The notes below the pieces were generated by a model. That model was given only the letters and a program-made list of their open reading frames with translations. It searched no databases and was not told where the DNA came from. A stretch of 64,000 nucleotides of DNA from Dimorphilus gyrociliatus. Lineage: Eukaryota; Annelida; Polychaeta; Dinophilidae. How positions within the stretch are numbered: the stretch's first letter is position 1; every line of letters starts with the position of its first letter. Positions 37,301 through 50,016 of the stretch are shown in pieces. Both the position numbers and the translations under genes were made by a program. Where the stretch lies: assembly GCA_904063045.1 (NCBI GenBank), contig CAJFCJ010000001.1:1247501-1311500 (forward strand), given 5' to 3'.

Positions 37301-38234
37301 GATATTTAGATGTATGTAGTGAATTTAATTTGAAAACGCTTGTTAATGATTAACAATTATCAATCAAACTACAGAGTATTGTTGAAAAAATTGCGCAATA
37401 TGAGGAAACGATGAAGAACTTCCCGAATAGAGTAGGTAAAAGAACATACGAAATTGTTATGAGCATCCTGAAATTGGACAAAAGAGCTATAGAAGTATGA
37501 CAATAATTAGTTTATTAGTTTATTTTAAAGACATGCTTATTTCTTATATTTTTGCCTATAGCTTCAGATTTTCAATTATGAAAATTGCGTTAAAAGCGAA
37601 GTTGATTTCTATTGTAGGCTATCTGAGAAAGTATTATTAGCTGGAGAAAGGTTAAGGTGTTATACGTTCGATAAAAAGTATCTACTATTTGGACATTCTC
37701 CTATTCCAAAAGATATGAGGTTATACTTAGAAAATATCTGCAGTTTAATGGAAATGGCTCATTCAAATTCCGATGTGGCTAAGTTCAAAGAACTCACTCA
37801 TAAAAGGAATTCAATTCTTAGTAGATATTGCGATGAAACTTTAGAAATTGATAAAATTATTCAGAAGGTCGACGAAGAACTGGACTATTTCAAGTAAATA
37901 CAATTTTCTTAAGTTTTTATCTGTTAGTTTGTTTTAATTATTATTTTTACCTTCGACTAGAGAACTGCAAGAAAAATTATCGATTGTGAAAAGGAATTCA
38001 AGTCTGAATAGGTTACTTTCAATAAATAGAACTATTTCAATGAATAGAGAGAAGTTAATTATAAGAAATTTAAAATGGATTGAACATTTGAAGAAAACAT
38101 TTACGGAAGTTCAACCAGTAATATATTATAAATTTAAATTAATACTATCCTCTTTTCGTCTATATTTCTTAATTATGCTAATCTTATTTAATAATTTATT
38201 GTTTATCCAACAGAGAATAAAAAGCTTTCGATAA
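34313..38234 (+). CDS. Unrecognised Asn-rich protein with SUMO-interaction-like motifs
   Basis: Twelve exons read in frame: 34313-34325, 34396-34576, 34630-34790, 34857-34948, 35007-36423, 36495-36845, 36910-37205, 37264-37311, 37375-37494, 37562-37893, 37961-38117, 38214-38234; about 1062 aa. I do not recognise the family. Three regions are seen: a globular-looking N-terminal part (about 1-200, e.g. DFSDWVQVMSILLK, FNNLATILRMVPGPEYYIII); a long low-complexity middle rich in Asn, Ser, Asp and Glu; and a helical, coiled-coil-like C-terminus (from about 840). Hydrophobic-acidic patches resemble SUMO-interaction motifs: DSDCIFIEHE, DCIQLSDSDSD and, most canonically, AVIDLTDCHSDDD near residue 758. 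A Lys/Arg cluster (KPKKKSNLKRKFR) follows, suggesting a nuclear protein. The exon chain keeps frame throughout, but the start and small exons are predictions. Confidence 0.6.
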
Positions 38235-38387
38235 CAAGATAACTTTTCATTCAATAGAAAATTTTGGATGGAATATGAGATGTCTCAGGTCATTTACATT
38301 TTTATCAACAAATATTATTGCACAACAATATATTTGAATTTATATTTATAACAGTAACAGTGAGTATTTCCCATTAGAAGTTAATTT

Positions 38388-40920
38388 TTAACGAAACTTG
38401 TGTTGGCGGCTAGTAGATCGAAATTCAACTTCATCTTCATTTTCATCTTCCTCTTCCTCATAATTATACTTGTTACTACCGCCTCTACCTTGTCTAGAAC
38501 TTTGTATTTTTGTGCTATTTTTTTTATAACTATTTGTAGTATTCAAAGAATGTGATTCCAATTCTTCTCCTGGCTTTGGTAAAGAGAAAAGAAGTTTCTT
38601 CATTTTATTTGTAGTTTTAATATGGTTCCTATCATCCTCTGATAGGGCGCCCAAAAGATTCTTAAAGAATTTCAAAAGACGCTCGGAAATGCCATCCTTA
38701 ATTGAAATGGAAAAATTGGTTGCTCTTGGCCGAAAATCGGTTGAAGTTGACGACATAGTTGAGTCACAATTTACAATATTTCTTTGAGTGAGGCATGAGA
38801 GAAACTTTTCAATTAAATTTAAAGTATCGCTTTCGTTTAAAGGGCCTAAGGCGCTTAAGAAACGAAATAGATAAACTACTGTTGCGGTACTACACTGAAA
38901 ATAAAAGACAGTTTTTAAAAATTATACTACAAAAAGCTTATACATACCGAATCGAGCGAAGCCAAACCTTCGTATGGATGGTCGTATAATAACAACATCT
39001 TTTGAAAGTCTTGTGCCCTAAGAACAGGATCCTAAAACGGAAAGCAAATATGTTTCAACTACATTTTGAACTTTGTAAAATTAAACTACTAACGTGTAAT
39101 TCTTCTATCCAATCCCATAATAATTTTGCTAATACAACTGCATTTTCCTCTTTTCCAAGTGTTTTCCAGATATTTATTTCAGCATTTAATTTTTGCTTAA
39201 GCTCTTCTACTCTCTTATGCACGTAGCCGTCATAGTCGTCTAACTCCAATGCTTCAATAACTTGTAAGGATATGCTCTCTTGCGCAGCTTCATCATCGTT
39301 ATCATTATTTTCAGATCCTATGCTCGACGAGTCCTGATGTTTTGAGTAGTACTTGTCGAGTTCTGTGATTAAATGCCAATAAACCCCAATTAGTATGTTA
39401 ATAAAACAAACTTGTCTCGTAAAATTCTGTTTTACTTTCAGTTTTTTTCCCTTTCCACCTTTTACCGTCTTTCACAAATCGATCTCTTTTATCGGCTTGT
39501 CTCTGATAATTTATAAGAAAAAAAAATCTTGATAAATCAATAATGTCAACACAATAATATCAAAAAATATCAATTAAACAGGTCAAACCATTGCTGGGTT
39601 GTAGTCTCTATCCATTTCTTTATTTAATGTCAATAATCTTTCGCATATTATGTAAACAATTTTTGGTAGATACTTAAATGTTCTAAATTGCTGACCATGC
39701 AACAAGTATCTTTGTCGAACAATATACTGAGAAAGATTGAACGGCGGTGCCTCGTTACCGTCACAATCATTTCTAAACAATAGAAAGATTAATTATTAGT
39801 CAATTAATTTTGTTACTGCGTTTTATTAACTTACTGAAGTGAATAAACTATTTTAAAAGGTCGAATATATTGTTGAAATTCTTGAATAAACTTAACTTGG
39901 TATACAGTCTGAATGGAGCCAGGTCGCTTAGATCTTACAAGATGAATAGCTTCTTCAGCTGTCATTCTATTAGCATAGATAAAATAACAGGCTATCAAAA
40001 CGCCTGTTCTACCACTTCCAGCATGACAATGTACTGCAACAGCTCCCTCCGATATGGAATATTGCATAACTTTAACAGTATCTAACACTCCACTTGTTGT
40101 ACCGACACCGTAATCTCTCCAACCAAAATTATAAAAAAAAACTGGAATACAAAAAAGATAACTCAAGATTTGATAAAAAGTTAATTGAAAAAAACAACAC
40201 GTACTTTTCTTTTTCATAAAATCTTCCGGTTTGTATGAAAATCCTTCTACTTCTAATTTATTTAATCCGCAGGCGGGATGTTCCCCAGGTAATTGTAAAT
40301 TTATTATAGATTTAATATTCTTTCTATAAAGAGGCATACGAAAATAAATCTGTGTGTGAATAATAAATTTTTTTATAAATACTGTTCAAATTGTCCGATA
40401 ATATCATATCGTTCAACTAGAGTTGTGCTTGGTCTTGAAATTGCTATTATCTTGTCAGTAATCCTAATTTCGCAAAAGATTTGTTATAGTTTATTCATAT
40501 TTGGAAAAAATATAGAAAAATTAAAACAATTGACACGTACCAACTAGAAAATAAACCTTTTATTTGCATATGTTCTTCGGAAAATTTTCCACTAGCGGGA
40601 GCATTGCAGTATTTGCATTTTTCACCACCACATCCTATCGAGCATGCATACGATTCTGGAATGGCATGTCTCATTTTCTGGAACAGAACCCCGTATTTAG
40701 CCGTTGGAGTTGAACCTATATTAAAATTTTAATGTTACACAAATATTAATTACTGATAATTATTTAATGCTACATTTGTTAATATATTAAGACCTTTTTG
40801 GTATTCTGTATTTTTTGCAGTCTCTTCAATATCAATATCATTGTCCTCATATTCCGTTAGAGATACTCTCCTATCAATAGCTCTTTCTCTTGTATCTTTT
40901 TTATTATTTCTAGACGTCAT
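38388..40920 (-). CDS. PTPDC1: Protein tyrosine phosphatase domain-containing 1
   Basis: Dual-specificity-type phosphatase reported at centrosomes and required for normal cilia. Ten exons: 40920-40794, 40715-40541, 40463-40383, 40323-40205, 40141-39835, 39772-39589, 39502-39466, 39362-39094, 39031-38948, 38894-38388; 629 aa (human about 750). Features: [57 protein letters not shown], the P-loop [13 protein letters not shown] with Cys and Arg present, and [16 protein letters not shown]. After a shortened linker the C-terminal helical domain follows ([26 protein letters not shown]), then a family-foreign tail rich in Glu/Asp and Ser/Arg ([15 protein letters not shown]). Exon 4 uses the AG inside MPLYRKN-like sequence; the open frame further upstream is intron. 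Confidence 0.92.
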
Positions 40921-41659
40921 GTCTGTTGGTATGCTTACTATTAATCGTCATACATACATTGTGGAAAGGTTACTCATGAATGATGGAAAAACATGTACTA
41001 AACCGCTGCTTCAATTATCAACAATGTTGAGTGACATTTGTAAAAAGTATCATAAAGTCAAACCTGAGATATCCTTATTATGCTCCTAAATGCTTTAGTA
41101 TTGTAGTAACAGTCATTGAGTATTCAAAAATAAGAGTATCATGTTGTTAAGATTTGTTTATGGTTTCCACAATATTTCGTCCAATCAGCGTCAACAGGTG
41201 TATAAAATGGGAAAGGATTGCAAGGTCCTTCCAATCGTCTTTCATTGGTGCGGAATACTCAACCATACTCCATATAAAAATTATTTTTCAAGTGTTCTCT
41301 GTGAAAAACCTCTTTGATTTTCTTTAATGAAAAATTGATTTATTTTAGTAAATTAATTTTTGATGTATTATATGTATCAAGCACCATGAAGACTATCTGA
41401 ATAAACTCTGGAAATCAGTATTTGCCGTGGGACTGCATTTCAATATTGACGAGTACCTTATTTTCGCAAAGAGGATATTCACTCACTTAACGACTTAAAC
41501 TTAGTATAATTTGAGGAGATAACTGAAAAACTTTTAAGATTTACGTTAACTTTAATTTTGAGTGTCTCTTTCTTCAAATTCGGAGAATCTTACAAGTGCT
41601 TTACCCTACAAAGCTTATAATTGGTAAAGCCTGAAAGACCATATACATATATATCAAGA
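40921..41659. promoter_or_regulatory. Divergent promoter PTPDC1 / NFRKB
   Basis: 739 bp between divergent genes. An 82-codon plus frame overlapping the PTPDC1 start (40841-41089) is antisense noise. No defined motif is seen. Confidence 0.35.
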
Positions 41660-44600
41660 ATGGAAGATGACGCCTTTGAGGTGCCGGCTTCTGCTTTGGA
41701 AGCTCCTTCATCAGAACTTTGTGTGGCAGCAAAAACAAGTGTTCGATTACCCGTGGAAATGATGGAAAATGTTTGTTTATTTATATTATTTATAAATTAT
41801 AGTTGTATTCTAATTTAACTTAATCCTTCCGTAGCATGATATATTTTCGCAAGTTATTAATTTAAAAACATGGAATCATTTATCAGATGATAATAAATTA
41901 CATTTAATGGTGAGCATAATATTTTTTATCAACCATTTATATTAAACTAAAACCACCAATTTTCAGAAATTTCTCCCAAAATTTCCCAAGGATAATGTCG
42001 CAGAACTGCAGAATACGTTAAGAATGCTATTTCAGAGATCAAATTTTAAGTTTAGTAACCCACTAGAGGACTTCTATCAAAAGTTACACAGTAAGAAAAT
42101 CTTTAGTTTTTATTTTAGAATAAAAAAAAATATTGATTCCAAGATTGTATTTTTACTATTTAAACATTTTATTCTTTTAGATGGTCACTATCATCCTGAG
42201 GTTCAAAAATATTTGAAACTGGCAAAATTAGGACAAGAAAGGGAAACTAAACTATGGAAAAGGAAATATTATACCGATTTATTTCAGGATATTCTATTAA
42301 ATCGTCGGGTAACTTTTAAAATTTCATTCAATATTTCCTCTCTGATATTATGGCTATTTCTTATAGTTATTGTTAGAATACGCTTATAACCATCCTTCTG
42401 GTGAACCTATTGATAGAGAAGAACTTTTTTCTATACCCAAATTTACTTATTCTCAAAAATTATACGCATTAAAATGCAAGACTAAATATCAAAAGTAAAT
42501 CTTTCTCTTTTCTTAACGGCATTTATAATCGAAATAAAAATTCTTTATTTTTGAAGAATACTAAAAGAAGTTCGAGAGGAATGCAATGCCTCAGATACAT
42601 CTGAAAGTGAAGGTGATGAAGGTGAAGAGGAAATGACGTTTTATGGAATTCCCTCTAAACTTTGTAAGTTTTAAAACTAAACCATGTTGTCGAACAGAGC
42701 AAAGTTATATTACAATATGTCTTTTTCTTCATTTAAGTGGCTAACAACAAAGATCCTGATTTTCCGAATGAGCAAGTAGAATCTAGTGTTATCTCAACGT
42801 TGGATCCTGCAAGAAGCAATCAAATGCCAGAAGAGAAGATACTACGACCAGAATTTAGTTTGTCAATATCCGAGGATGATATTATGTCAATGCTTAAACG
42901 TCATCGTAAACGAAAAGCCGTTACGGAAGTGAGAATGAAAATTATTAGTATTGTATTGTAATTTTTATTATTGTAATTTCTTTAAGAATTCTCCTGAATT
43001 TACAACAAGCGGAAGAACATTAGAAGGCATAATTGAAAGAACTCAAACATCTATTCAAAATTTCATACAAGAAAACTCTGTTCAACGACCTAAAAGAAGA
43101 AGAAGTACCAATCTAAAAAAGAGATATATTAAAGAGGATGCTCAAAATTATAAAAATAGAAGCTCAGTTGATTCACCATTTAACTTTTTGTGCCTTATTC
43201 GAGACATAGTTAAATCAGAACCAGATAAAAGAATAACAGTCGCTTCTTTAGAGCAAAAGTTAAATGATTACGACTGCCATAAGTCACTACCGGGAGAAGA
43301 AGCAGATGACATTGATTTAAATGATAAAATAAATAAAGCATTAAGATTCCTTGCTGGTGATACACTGAATATCGTCGAACAATTTGTACCATACGTTGAC
43401 TTTAAGGAAAGAGCTGGGCTATACGTTTGGATAGGCGACGGAAGAGACTCTGATGAGGAATTGGAAAGTTTATGCAGAGCTTGGATAGAGAATTATGAAG
43501 AGTGGAATATGGAGGAGAGCACTAAATTAGAGTCTGTTGATCTTATTATTACTTATTACCTAATTACATAAGCTAAATCTTTATATTTATAGGAAAACAT
43601 CATTCAAAGTTCGGCCGTCTAACGAAGAAGAAAAATTAGAATTCAGGCGACAGGAATCCGAAAGATTTAACAATGCTCATCAGCCGTATACTTATAAAAT
43701 GCACGGATATAATTCTGGTATAATTGTATATATTAACATCCTGTTATTTGCACTAAAACCCTGCAATTTCTTTTAATTAGTTGTCGGACCTGTTAAAAGA
43801 GTATTTAAAAAAGAAGAATCTGGCAGTAAGGAAGCTAGGGACCATTCTATTTTAACAAAAGACAGACCTCACTATGTTACTATTTTAACTTTAGGTTTGT
43901 ATAAAACACTATAGAGACTAGAGTATTATTATATATAAATGTTCTATAGTACGAGATGCTGTTGCGAGGTTGCCGAATGGGGAAGGAACTCGAGCTGATA
44001 TTTGTGAACTTTTAAAGGATTCTCAATTTTTATTGCCTAATGTTTCGGATAGTCAATTGAATACTGTTGTTTCGGGAGCCTTAGATAGATTACATTATGA
44101 GAGAGATCCTTGTGTCAAATTTGAGATGTATAGAAAAGTTTGGATCTATTTACACAGAGGCAGAACCATGGAACATTATGGTAATATTCATTTATATATT
44201 GCATAAAAAGGACATATATACTAATATAATTTATTGTATATGTTCCTTTGTAGAAAAGCTACATCGAGCTCAAGAAGCTGCATTGAAAGCTAGAAAAGCT
44301 TTAATCAAGCCAAAGTCTCAAAGGGTAGGAAAATTGTATTTTCATTTTTGTAATTTATCATATGAACTTTTTTCATATTCTTATTTCTATTCCATAGGCT
44401 AAAGAGGCAACTGCTATTACTCCAGTGGTGAAAGTTGAAAAGATACGAGAAGAGTTCTCTCCGGTTGAGGCAAAGAAATCTATACCCATATCCTTGGAGA
44501 GTAACATCGTTAATGAATTTGCAAATGTTACTCCTGTAAAACTAGAAAAGTATCCCGAACCTGTAACAAAATCCGATTCATCGGCCGTTGATAATCTAAA

Positions 44601-45621
44601 ATTAGGTCTTGGAATGACAAGTGTCCCTATAGCCGTTGTATCTAATCCTTCCACATCCTTTCTCAAGCAAGGACAAATAAAAACCGTCCAATTAGCACCC
44701 GTTGGAGCATTGAATTTGATCAATCTACAAGGTAAGCAAATTTATTTTTTTGTTTTTAAAAATTCTAAGAAGGTTCTGCTTTTTCTACAATCAGGGTCGA
44801 AATTACTGCAAGTCCCGACTACTCAGTCTCAGACTCTATTCAGTCAAGTATTAAACAAACAAAGTCCAAAGAAAGAAGGCGGACTGACTTATGTCCAAAG
44901 AATATTACCTACTAATCAAAATGTAACAGCAGTACCTATGTCTGCTGCTACGAATACCATAGTAACAACTCAAAGTTCTGGTGGATCGTCAACCTTTCAT
45001 CTTACTTTGAATGCATCAACGATACAACCTAATAGAACCAAACAACTAACCATACAGCAATTGACGGAAGCTCAACTTGCTAAAGGGAAGAAGTTTAACT
45101 TTCAGAAAATTCAAGGATTACAAAACGCTCGTGTTGTTTCCATGGACGAAGAAAGTATGAAAAAAGCGGGTATGACAAGTAAGAATTCAATTCTTTACAT
45201 CTGTTTTTGCTATTTTGACTTTGTCCCACCTAAAACGTTTCTTTAATTGATTTATACAATGCTTCAGCTGGTCAACCAATTATAATTGGCGGGAAGACAG
45301 TACAACTGGCTAGAAAACCTATTCAAGTTTCAGTTTCTAAACCTGGTGTTGTTCAGTTGGCGGGTAAAACTGTACAATTGGCTGGTAAACCATTAACTAC
45401 TGTACAGCTGGTTAGTAAACAAACCCGAACCCCAATTAATCAAGGAGCAAGAGTTCAATTACAGGTTAGATGATTTTTTCTTCAAAAAAAAAGTAAAATA
45501 TTAAATGTTATTAAATTTATTTCAGACAATCAAAACTGAAGAAGTAGTGTCAAATACTTTACAAACTTCCACACCAAATGTTATAATAACTAAGAACACG
45601 AACTCTAATTTCTGTAGTTGA
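41660..45621 (+). CDS. NFRKB: Nuclear factor related to kappa-B-binding protein (INO80 subunit)
   Basis: Subunit (INO80G) of the INO80 chromatin remodeller; binds and regulates UCH37. Sixteen exons: 41660-41770, 41835-41909, 41967-42090, 42181-42308, 42367-42494, 42557-42663, 42738-42928, 42987-43531, 43593-43717, 43781-43894, 43950-44180, 44254-44324, 44398-44731, 44795-45178, 45268-45464, 45526-45621; 924 aa (human about 1299). The N-terminal DEUBAD domain is recognisable (RLPVEMMEN, FLPKFPKDN, LQNTLRMLFQ, DGHYHPEVQKY is broken by an intron), then KVREEC-type sequence, and the winged-helix domain with LPNGEGTRADICELLKDSQF and VVSGALDRLHYERDPCVKF, the strongest match. The C-terminus is Thr/Gln/Val-rich with three GKTVQLA-like repeats. 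Exon 5 acceptor at 42366 was chosen because it restores LLLEYAYNHPSG. Confidence 0.94.
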
Positions 45622-46127
45622 TATCTTTTTCTCTTTTTTTTTTACTTTAAATTTTCTTTGTTGTATTTTGGCATGCTATATTTAAAAATGATTTATTATC
45701 AATCTAATTACCATTGTATAAGCAGATTGTTTTTTTTTTCCCTATTAAAAAAAATTTTACTTTCTATTTTTAGAAACTTTATCCACCTTTAATCCTCATT
45801 CCCTTCCTCATTCCTAAATTCCCTCGTCATTTTGTAAAAGTACTATTTTTTGTGTTATTATGTATCTTCCAAAAAAAATCACTTTAACAAGTATATTTGC
45901 TTTAATAAGCAGTTTAATTATTTTATTCTACCTATGACCTATAAATTTATAAAATATATATATATATATACATTTGTATATATATATATATCTATATACA
46001 TTTATTTATATATATATATTGTACATATGTAAAAGTATATTTATATATAACATACTATAGCGATAATACAGACAACTCAATATTATATGAGCTTTGGAAA
46101 TGCACTGACATTGAATACATTCAGACA
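45622..46127. repeat. NFRKB 3' flank with (TA)n tract
   Basis: About 500 bp with no gene. From about 45953 to 46020 it is almost pure TA dinucleotide repeat interrupted by CATTTG and CATTTAT. The rest is T-rich 3' UTR-like sequence. Confidence 0.7.
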
Positions 46128-46421
46128 ATGTTGAAGGCTCTTTTATTTTTTTACTGTTTTACGTATTTTATTGAACCAATGCCCATATGGAATAATGAAA
46201 AAATTACTAACTCTACTACAGAAAGTTCTGGAAACTCATCAACTAATAGAAAATCTGAATATCTTACTAGAAATTGCGAAAAAGTAACTAATATCGATTC
46301 AGTTTTGAATTATACTGAAATAATCGTTATCTCTTTTTTTATGCTATCTTTATTTTTTTATGGATTTACCTACTTTTTCGCGTATAGAGACTACCGTGGT
46401 ACTGAAAACAGTACCTTTTGA
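46128..46421 (+). CDS. Hypothetical small signal-peptide / single-TM protein
   Basis: 97 codons, not recognised. An N-terminal hydrophobic leader (LKALLFFYCFTYFIEP) looks like a signal peptide. A Ser/Thr/Asn-rich stretch follows with several N-glycosylation sequons (NST, NSS, NYT), then one strong hydrophobic segment at about residues 65-87 (IIVISFFMLSLFFYGFTYFFA) and a short charged tail. The same FFYCFTYF / FFYGFTYFF wording occurs in both hydrophobic parts. An AATAAA lies about 150 bp downstream (46573-46578). A real short gene or a chance frame in AT-rich DNA are both possible; an unseen upstream exon could exist. Confidence 0.35.
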   Translation: MLKALLFFYCFTYFIEPMPIWNNEKITNSTTESSGNSSTNRKSEYLTRNCEKVTNIDSVLNYTEIIVISFFMLSLFFYGFTYFFAYRDYRGTENSTF

Positions 46422-46772
46422 CAAACATTAAGTGAAAACAAAACAGCTGTCAATTTTTATAATAGATTTTATGCAAATATACAGTCTATACTGTACTTAT
46501 AAGATATAAATTTTAACTTTATTTTATGTTTTACTCATAAATGATTGTATAAATATTATTTTAAAGATGAAAAATAAAGCTGCAAATTTCAATGTCCTTC
46601 AAATGTAAGTTTAATGTTCTAGTTTTGTAGTACTTTAACCGTAATTGTATTATTGCAACTGATAACGTATCACGTGCTCCTCTAAAAAGAATTTATTCGA
46701 ATTAAACATGGATACAAAACAGAGACAAAATGGATTTTTCTAACAAATTAACTATTCTTCTTGAAAGTACTA
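46422..46772. other. Intergenic between hypothetical gene and UTP25 stop
   Basis: 351 bp with AATAAA at 46573-46578 on the plus strand. Otherwise AT-rich, with nothing else recognised. Confidence 0.4.
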
Positions 46773-49700
46773 TTAATCATCAGTTAAGAGTAGATGAACA
46801 TCCTTTTCTGAAGATAACATTGTGTTAGCCTTATTGGAACCAACAATTCCGGAGAGTTTATAAAAGTCATATTTGTCAATGAGAACTGTACAAGTTGGTG
46901 ATAGTTGGGGTTGCCTTTTACAAGTGTCTACCAGGAAATTACATATTTCACTATAGAAATGAGGATATTGAGGCAAGGAATAAAACACCAAGTGCCGTAT
47001 GCCTCTTATTTTATATCTGGAAAAATGAAAATATGTAAAAAAAAAAAGAAATACTTGAATAATCTTGCTTATTTACCTTCTATAAAAATGGAAACGTTCC
47101 GTATATAACAGCATATCTACTCTTGAGTGAAAAAACTTTGTTCTTGCTCGAGCAATTGCTTTGTCATTTGAATACCTTATTAGGGAAGGGAATTAGTAAA
47201 TTATTTGTATTCAGAATTATGTTTGTTTGTATGTACGTTATTGGCAAACTTACTCGCACATACTTCCAAAATTCATCTCCTCTTTATTAAAGAAATTCCT
47301 TAGTCTTACATAATCAAAGTAAGATGGAACAAATAATAGAGTTTGACTATTTATTTCCTGTCTCATTTTTGGTAGTATTTTAGATTTGAAAAATTCGAAT
47401 CGACAATCCGCCGAATTTGCTGCAGTCAATGAATTAATTCTATGGAAAATCTGTTGATGATAATGTATAAAGAATACGAAAAAACACTAGTACAGAACTA
47501 TTTTGATGAGGTAATATATACCTGGGGTAGATGAACGACAACTTGGCAAATAGTACCTCTTCTTTGAACTGAATTAACTTTAACTTTTCCAGCATAATTG
47601 AAGCAATGTTTATTCACTAATGATTGTATTTCAGGTGTAAGTACAGAGGAGAATACAAGTGTTTGTCTCATATATTTGGACAAATTGTTTAAGCACCACA
47701 TCCTTACACGAGAGAAATCAACTCCGTGAGCTTCTTTTGGCTGGCGATGTAAATGTCGCATTATATGCTAAAAAATTTCACATATTATTATATTTTATTT
47801 GTTAATAAACTACAACAAACCAAAATATGATCCCAATTTTGCATTTGAAATACATCCACTTGATCTAAAATTAACAATTCAATCGATGATAGAAAGTCAA
47901 AGTCACGCTCTTTATCGCTATTAAATACGATTTATAAGATATTTAGTTGATTATTAATTTAAATTTTATAAACGTATAACATACCCCTCTGCTCCTATAA
48001 TAGTTCGTAGACCAAGCGGAGAAACGATGAGAATATCGGCAGAATAGAATTCTGTATATATTTTTAAAGTCTTTTTCGCAACACCTATCCCAACTCGGAA
48101 ATGATCGTCAATATTTCCATTAAATGTATGTTCAAAATCCTCTGTAACAATTATTAATAAAACTTTATTATAATAATATATTTTTAATGTTAAAAGAATA
48201 AACCTGGTTTATATCCTTTCCTATGATTTTCTGTATCGTCGCTATACTCTTTTAGGAAACGCCTCTTATTCATTGCAGATTGCTAAGATTTATCGTTTAA
48301 TTAAAATTAATGAACAAAGAACAAAACACTGTCAATCTTTTTTCTTCTTTTACAGTACTTAAATTTGTTTGTAAAAAAAATTAAAAAACGAATTCAACTC
48401 ACACTGCCTGCGCAATTTAATAAGCTCATCATTAATTTTACGCACCTTAGTGCACTATCTCTAAAAGGAACAATAATTAGAACTTTAGGTCTTGTTAGCC
48501 CTTGATCTCTATGGGAACTGTAAAGGATAGAAATGTTATTAAATTATAAAATAACGTAAAAAAAAACAGATATTTTACTCGGTAACTTCTTCTTTCTTTA
48601 CTTTAATTTTGTTATTATTCGATATTACTCGACTTCTAGTTCTAGATTTGGATGGAAAAATATCAAGTAATTAATAATGAAAAAACAATAGGTAAATAGT
48701 ACTTGAGAATATGATTTAACGCATGAACACAATAAGAGAATCTTATATCTTCCGAATTTAAATGATTTCTATCGTGATAATAAAAATCTCTGTAGTCTTT
48801 GATATAATTTAGTATCGTCTTTTGAAATGGTGTTAACGAGGCTAAAAAAACATAAATTTTCTATACATAATTATCATATATAATAAAAATATTGTAAATA
48901 ATAAAAACTAACCATCTTCTGAAAGTTTTGTTTTCAATACTTTTTCGTTTGCAATTCTCAATCGACTCTCTAAACTTGGCTTTAACTGAGATATTATTTA
49001 AAATATAGAACTATATTCTTTACTCTTTATAGCTGATAACTTACATTCAATTTATTAGATTCTTTAGCGAATTCGAAGTGAAAGGAACTTTTTAAATTTT
49101 TCGGTGTGTTTACGACACAACTTCCAATTTGAGGATATTTCTTCTCCGATATATTCCATTCTTTTTTATTATCTAGTTTCTCTAATTCTGATTCGTCCAA
49201 AGCGCATTCAAAGTGTTGTTTAAAAGGATCTAAAGCACGTAAAGAATTTTTAAAATTAAACAAACAAATTTATAGATTTATTCTTACCATCTGACTTTAT
49301 AAAGTGATCTTCCTCTTCCAACACTATATCTTCTGAGTCTTCAAATCTGTAGTCATTCTTATCAATTTCTTCTTTTTCAGATTCATCATTTGAATCATTT
49401 TGCGCATCTTCATTCTCACTTTTTTCGTCGTCACTTCCTTCTTTCTGTTCTATCTCTTCAGATACGCTTTCATTATCATCTTCGGTGTCTTTCTCTTCCT
49501 CTTCTTCTTCTTCTTCTATGTCATCATCTCTATCTTCTTCCAAATCAGTATCAATATTTTCCTCTGTCTCTTCAAATTCGTTTAACTTCTTTACATAGCT
49601 TGGTCGCAAATTAGACAGTAACTCTTTATAAGCGGTTTGCTCATCTTCTTCACTCTCACTACTGGACGAAGATGCTATATTTTGCTATTTAAGAATAATT

Positions 49701-50009
49701 ATTTTAAAATTTCCTTTAAAAGTTATTAAATTATTCAATTGTTTTCTACATACTTGGGTTTGTAAATCCCTAGAGGAAATTCGATTGAATTTCGTCACTT
49801 TACTGGAAGATCTAAATAAAGGATTCACACGAAATTAGGAACATAGCTTGAATTAAACTTATTAAAGTAAAAAGTAAGTACTTTTCATCTGCAGGATGAG
49901 CCTCGCCAAATTGTTTCCAATGTGTTTTCTGCTTTTTCGTTAAATTTGATACGATGCTTTGCTTTTTTTTCCGTTTGCCACCAGCTCCATGCCGTTTAGG
50001 CTTTACCAT
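46773..50009 (-). CDS. UTP25: U3 snoRNA-associated protein UTP25 (DIEXF/DEF)
   Basis: Nucleolar DEAD-box-like protein of the small-subunit processome; helicase fold without a normal active site. Fifteen exons: 50009-49882, 49811-49754, 49684-49288, 49229-49045, 48985-48913, 48841-48703, 48641-48579, 48517-48403, 48282-48204, 48141-47985, 47917-47821, 47767-47522, 47450-47254, 47175-47077, 47016-46773; 758 aa (human 756). N-terminus is basic, with [18 protein letters not shown] as in the family, then a Glu/Asp-rich linker, then [99 protein letters not shown] and [19 protein letters not shown]. The ATG lies 8 bp from a mariner relic. Confidence 0.95.
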
Positions 50010-50016
50010 AGCTTTG

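Noticed and set aside
49390-49614. Plus-strand frame rich in Leu/Phe/His opposite the UTP25 acidic linker
   Set aside because: Antisense of the Glu/Asp-rich tract (GAA/GAT read backward gives TTC/ATC); a shadow.
49260-49700. GAA/GAT-rich tract considered as a microsatellite
   Set aside because: It encodes the acidic linker that is also present in vertebrate UTP25, so it is coding rather than a free repeat.
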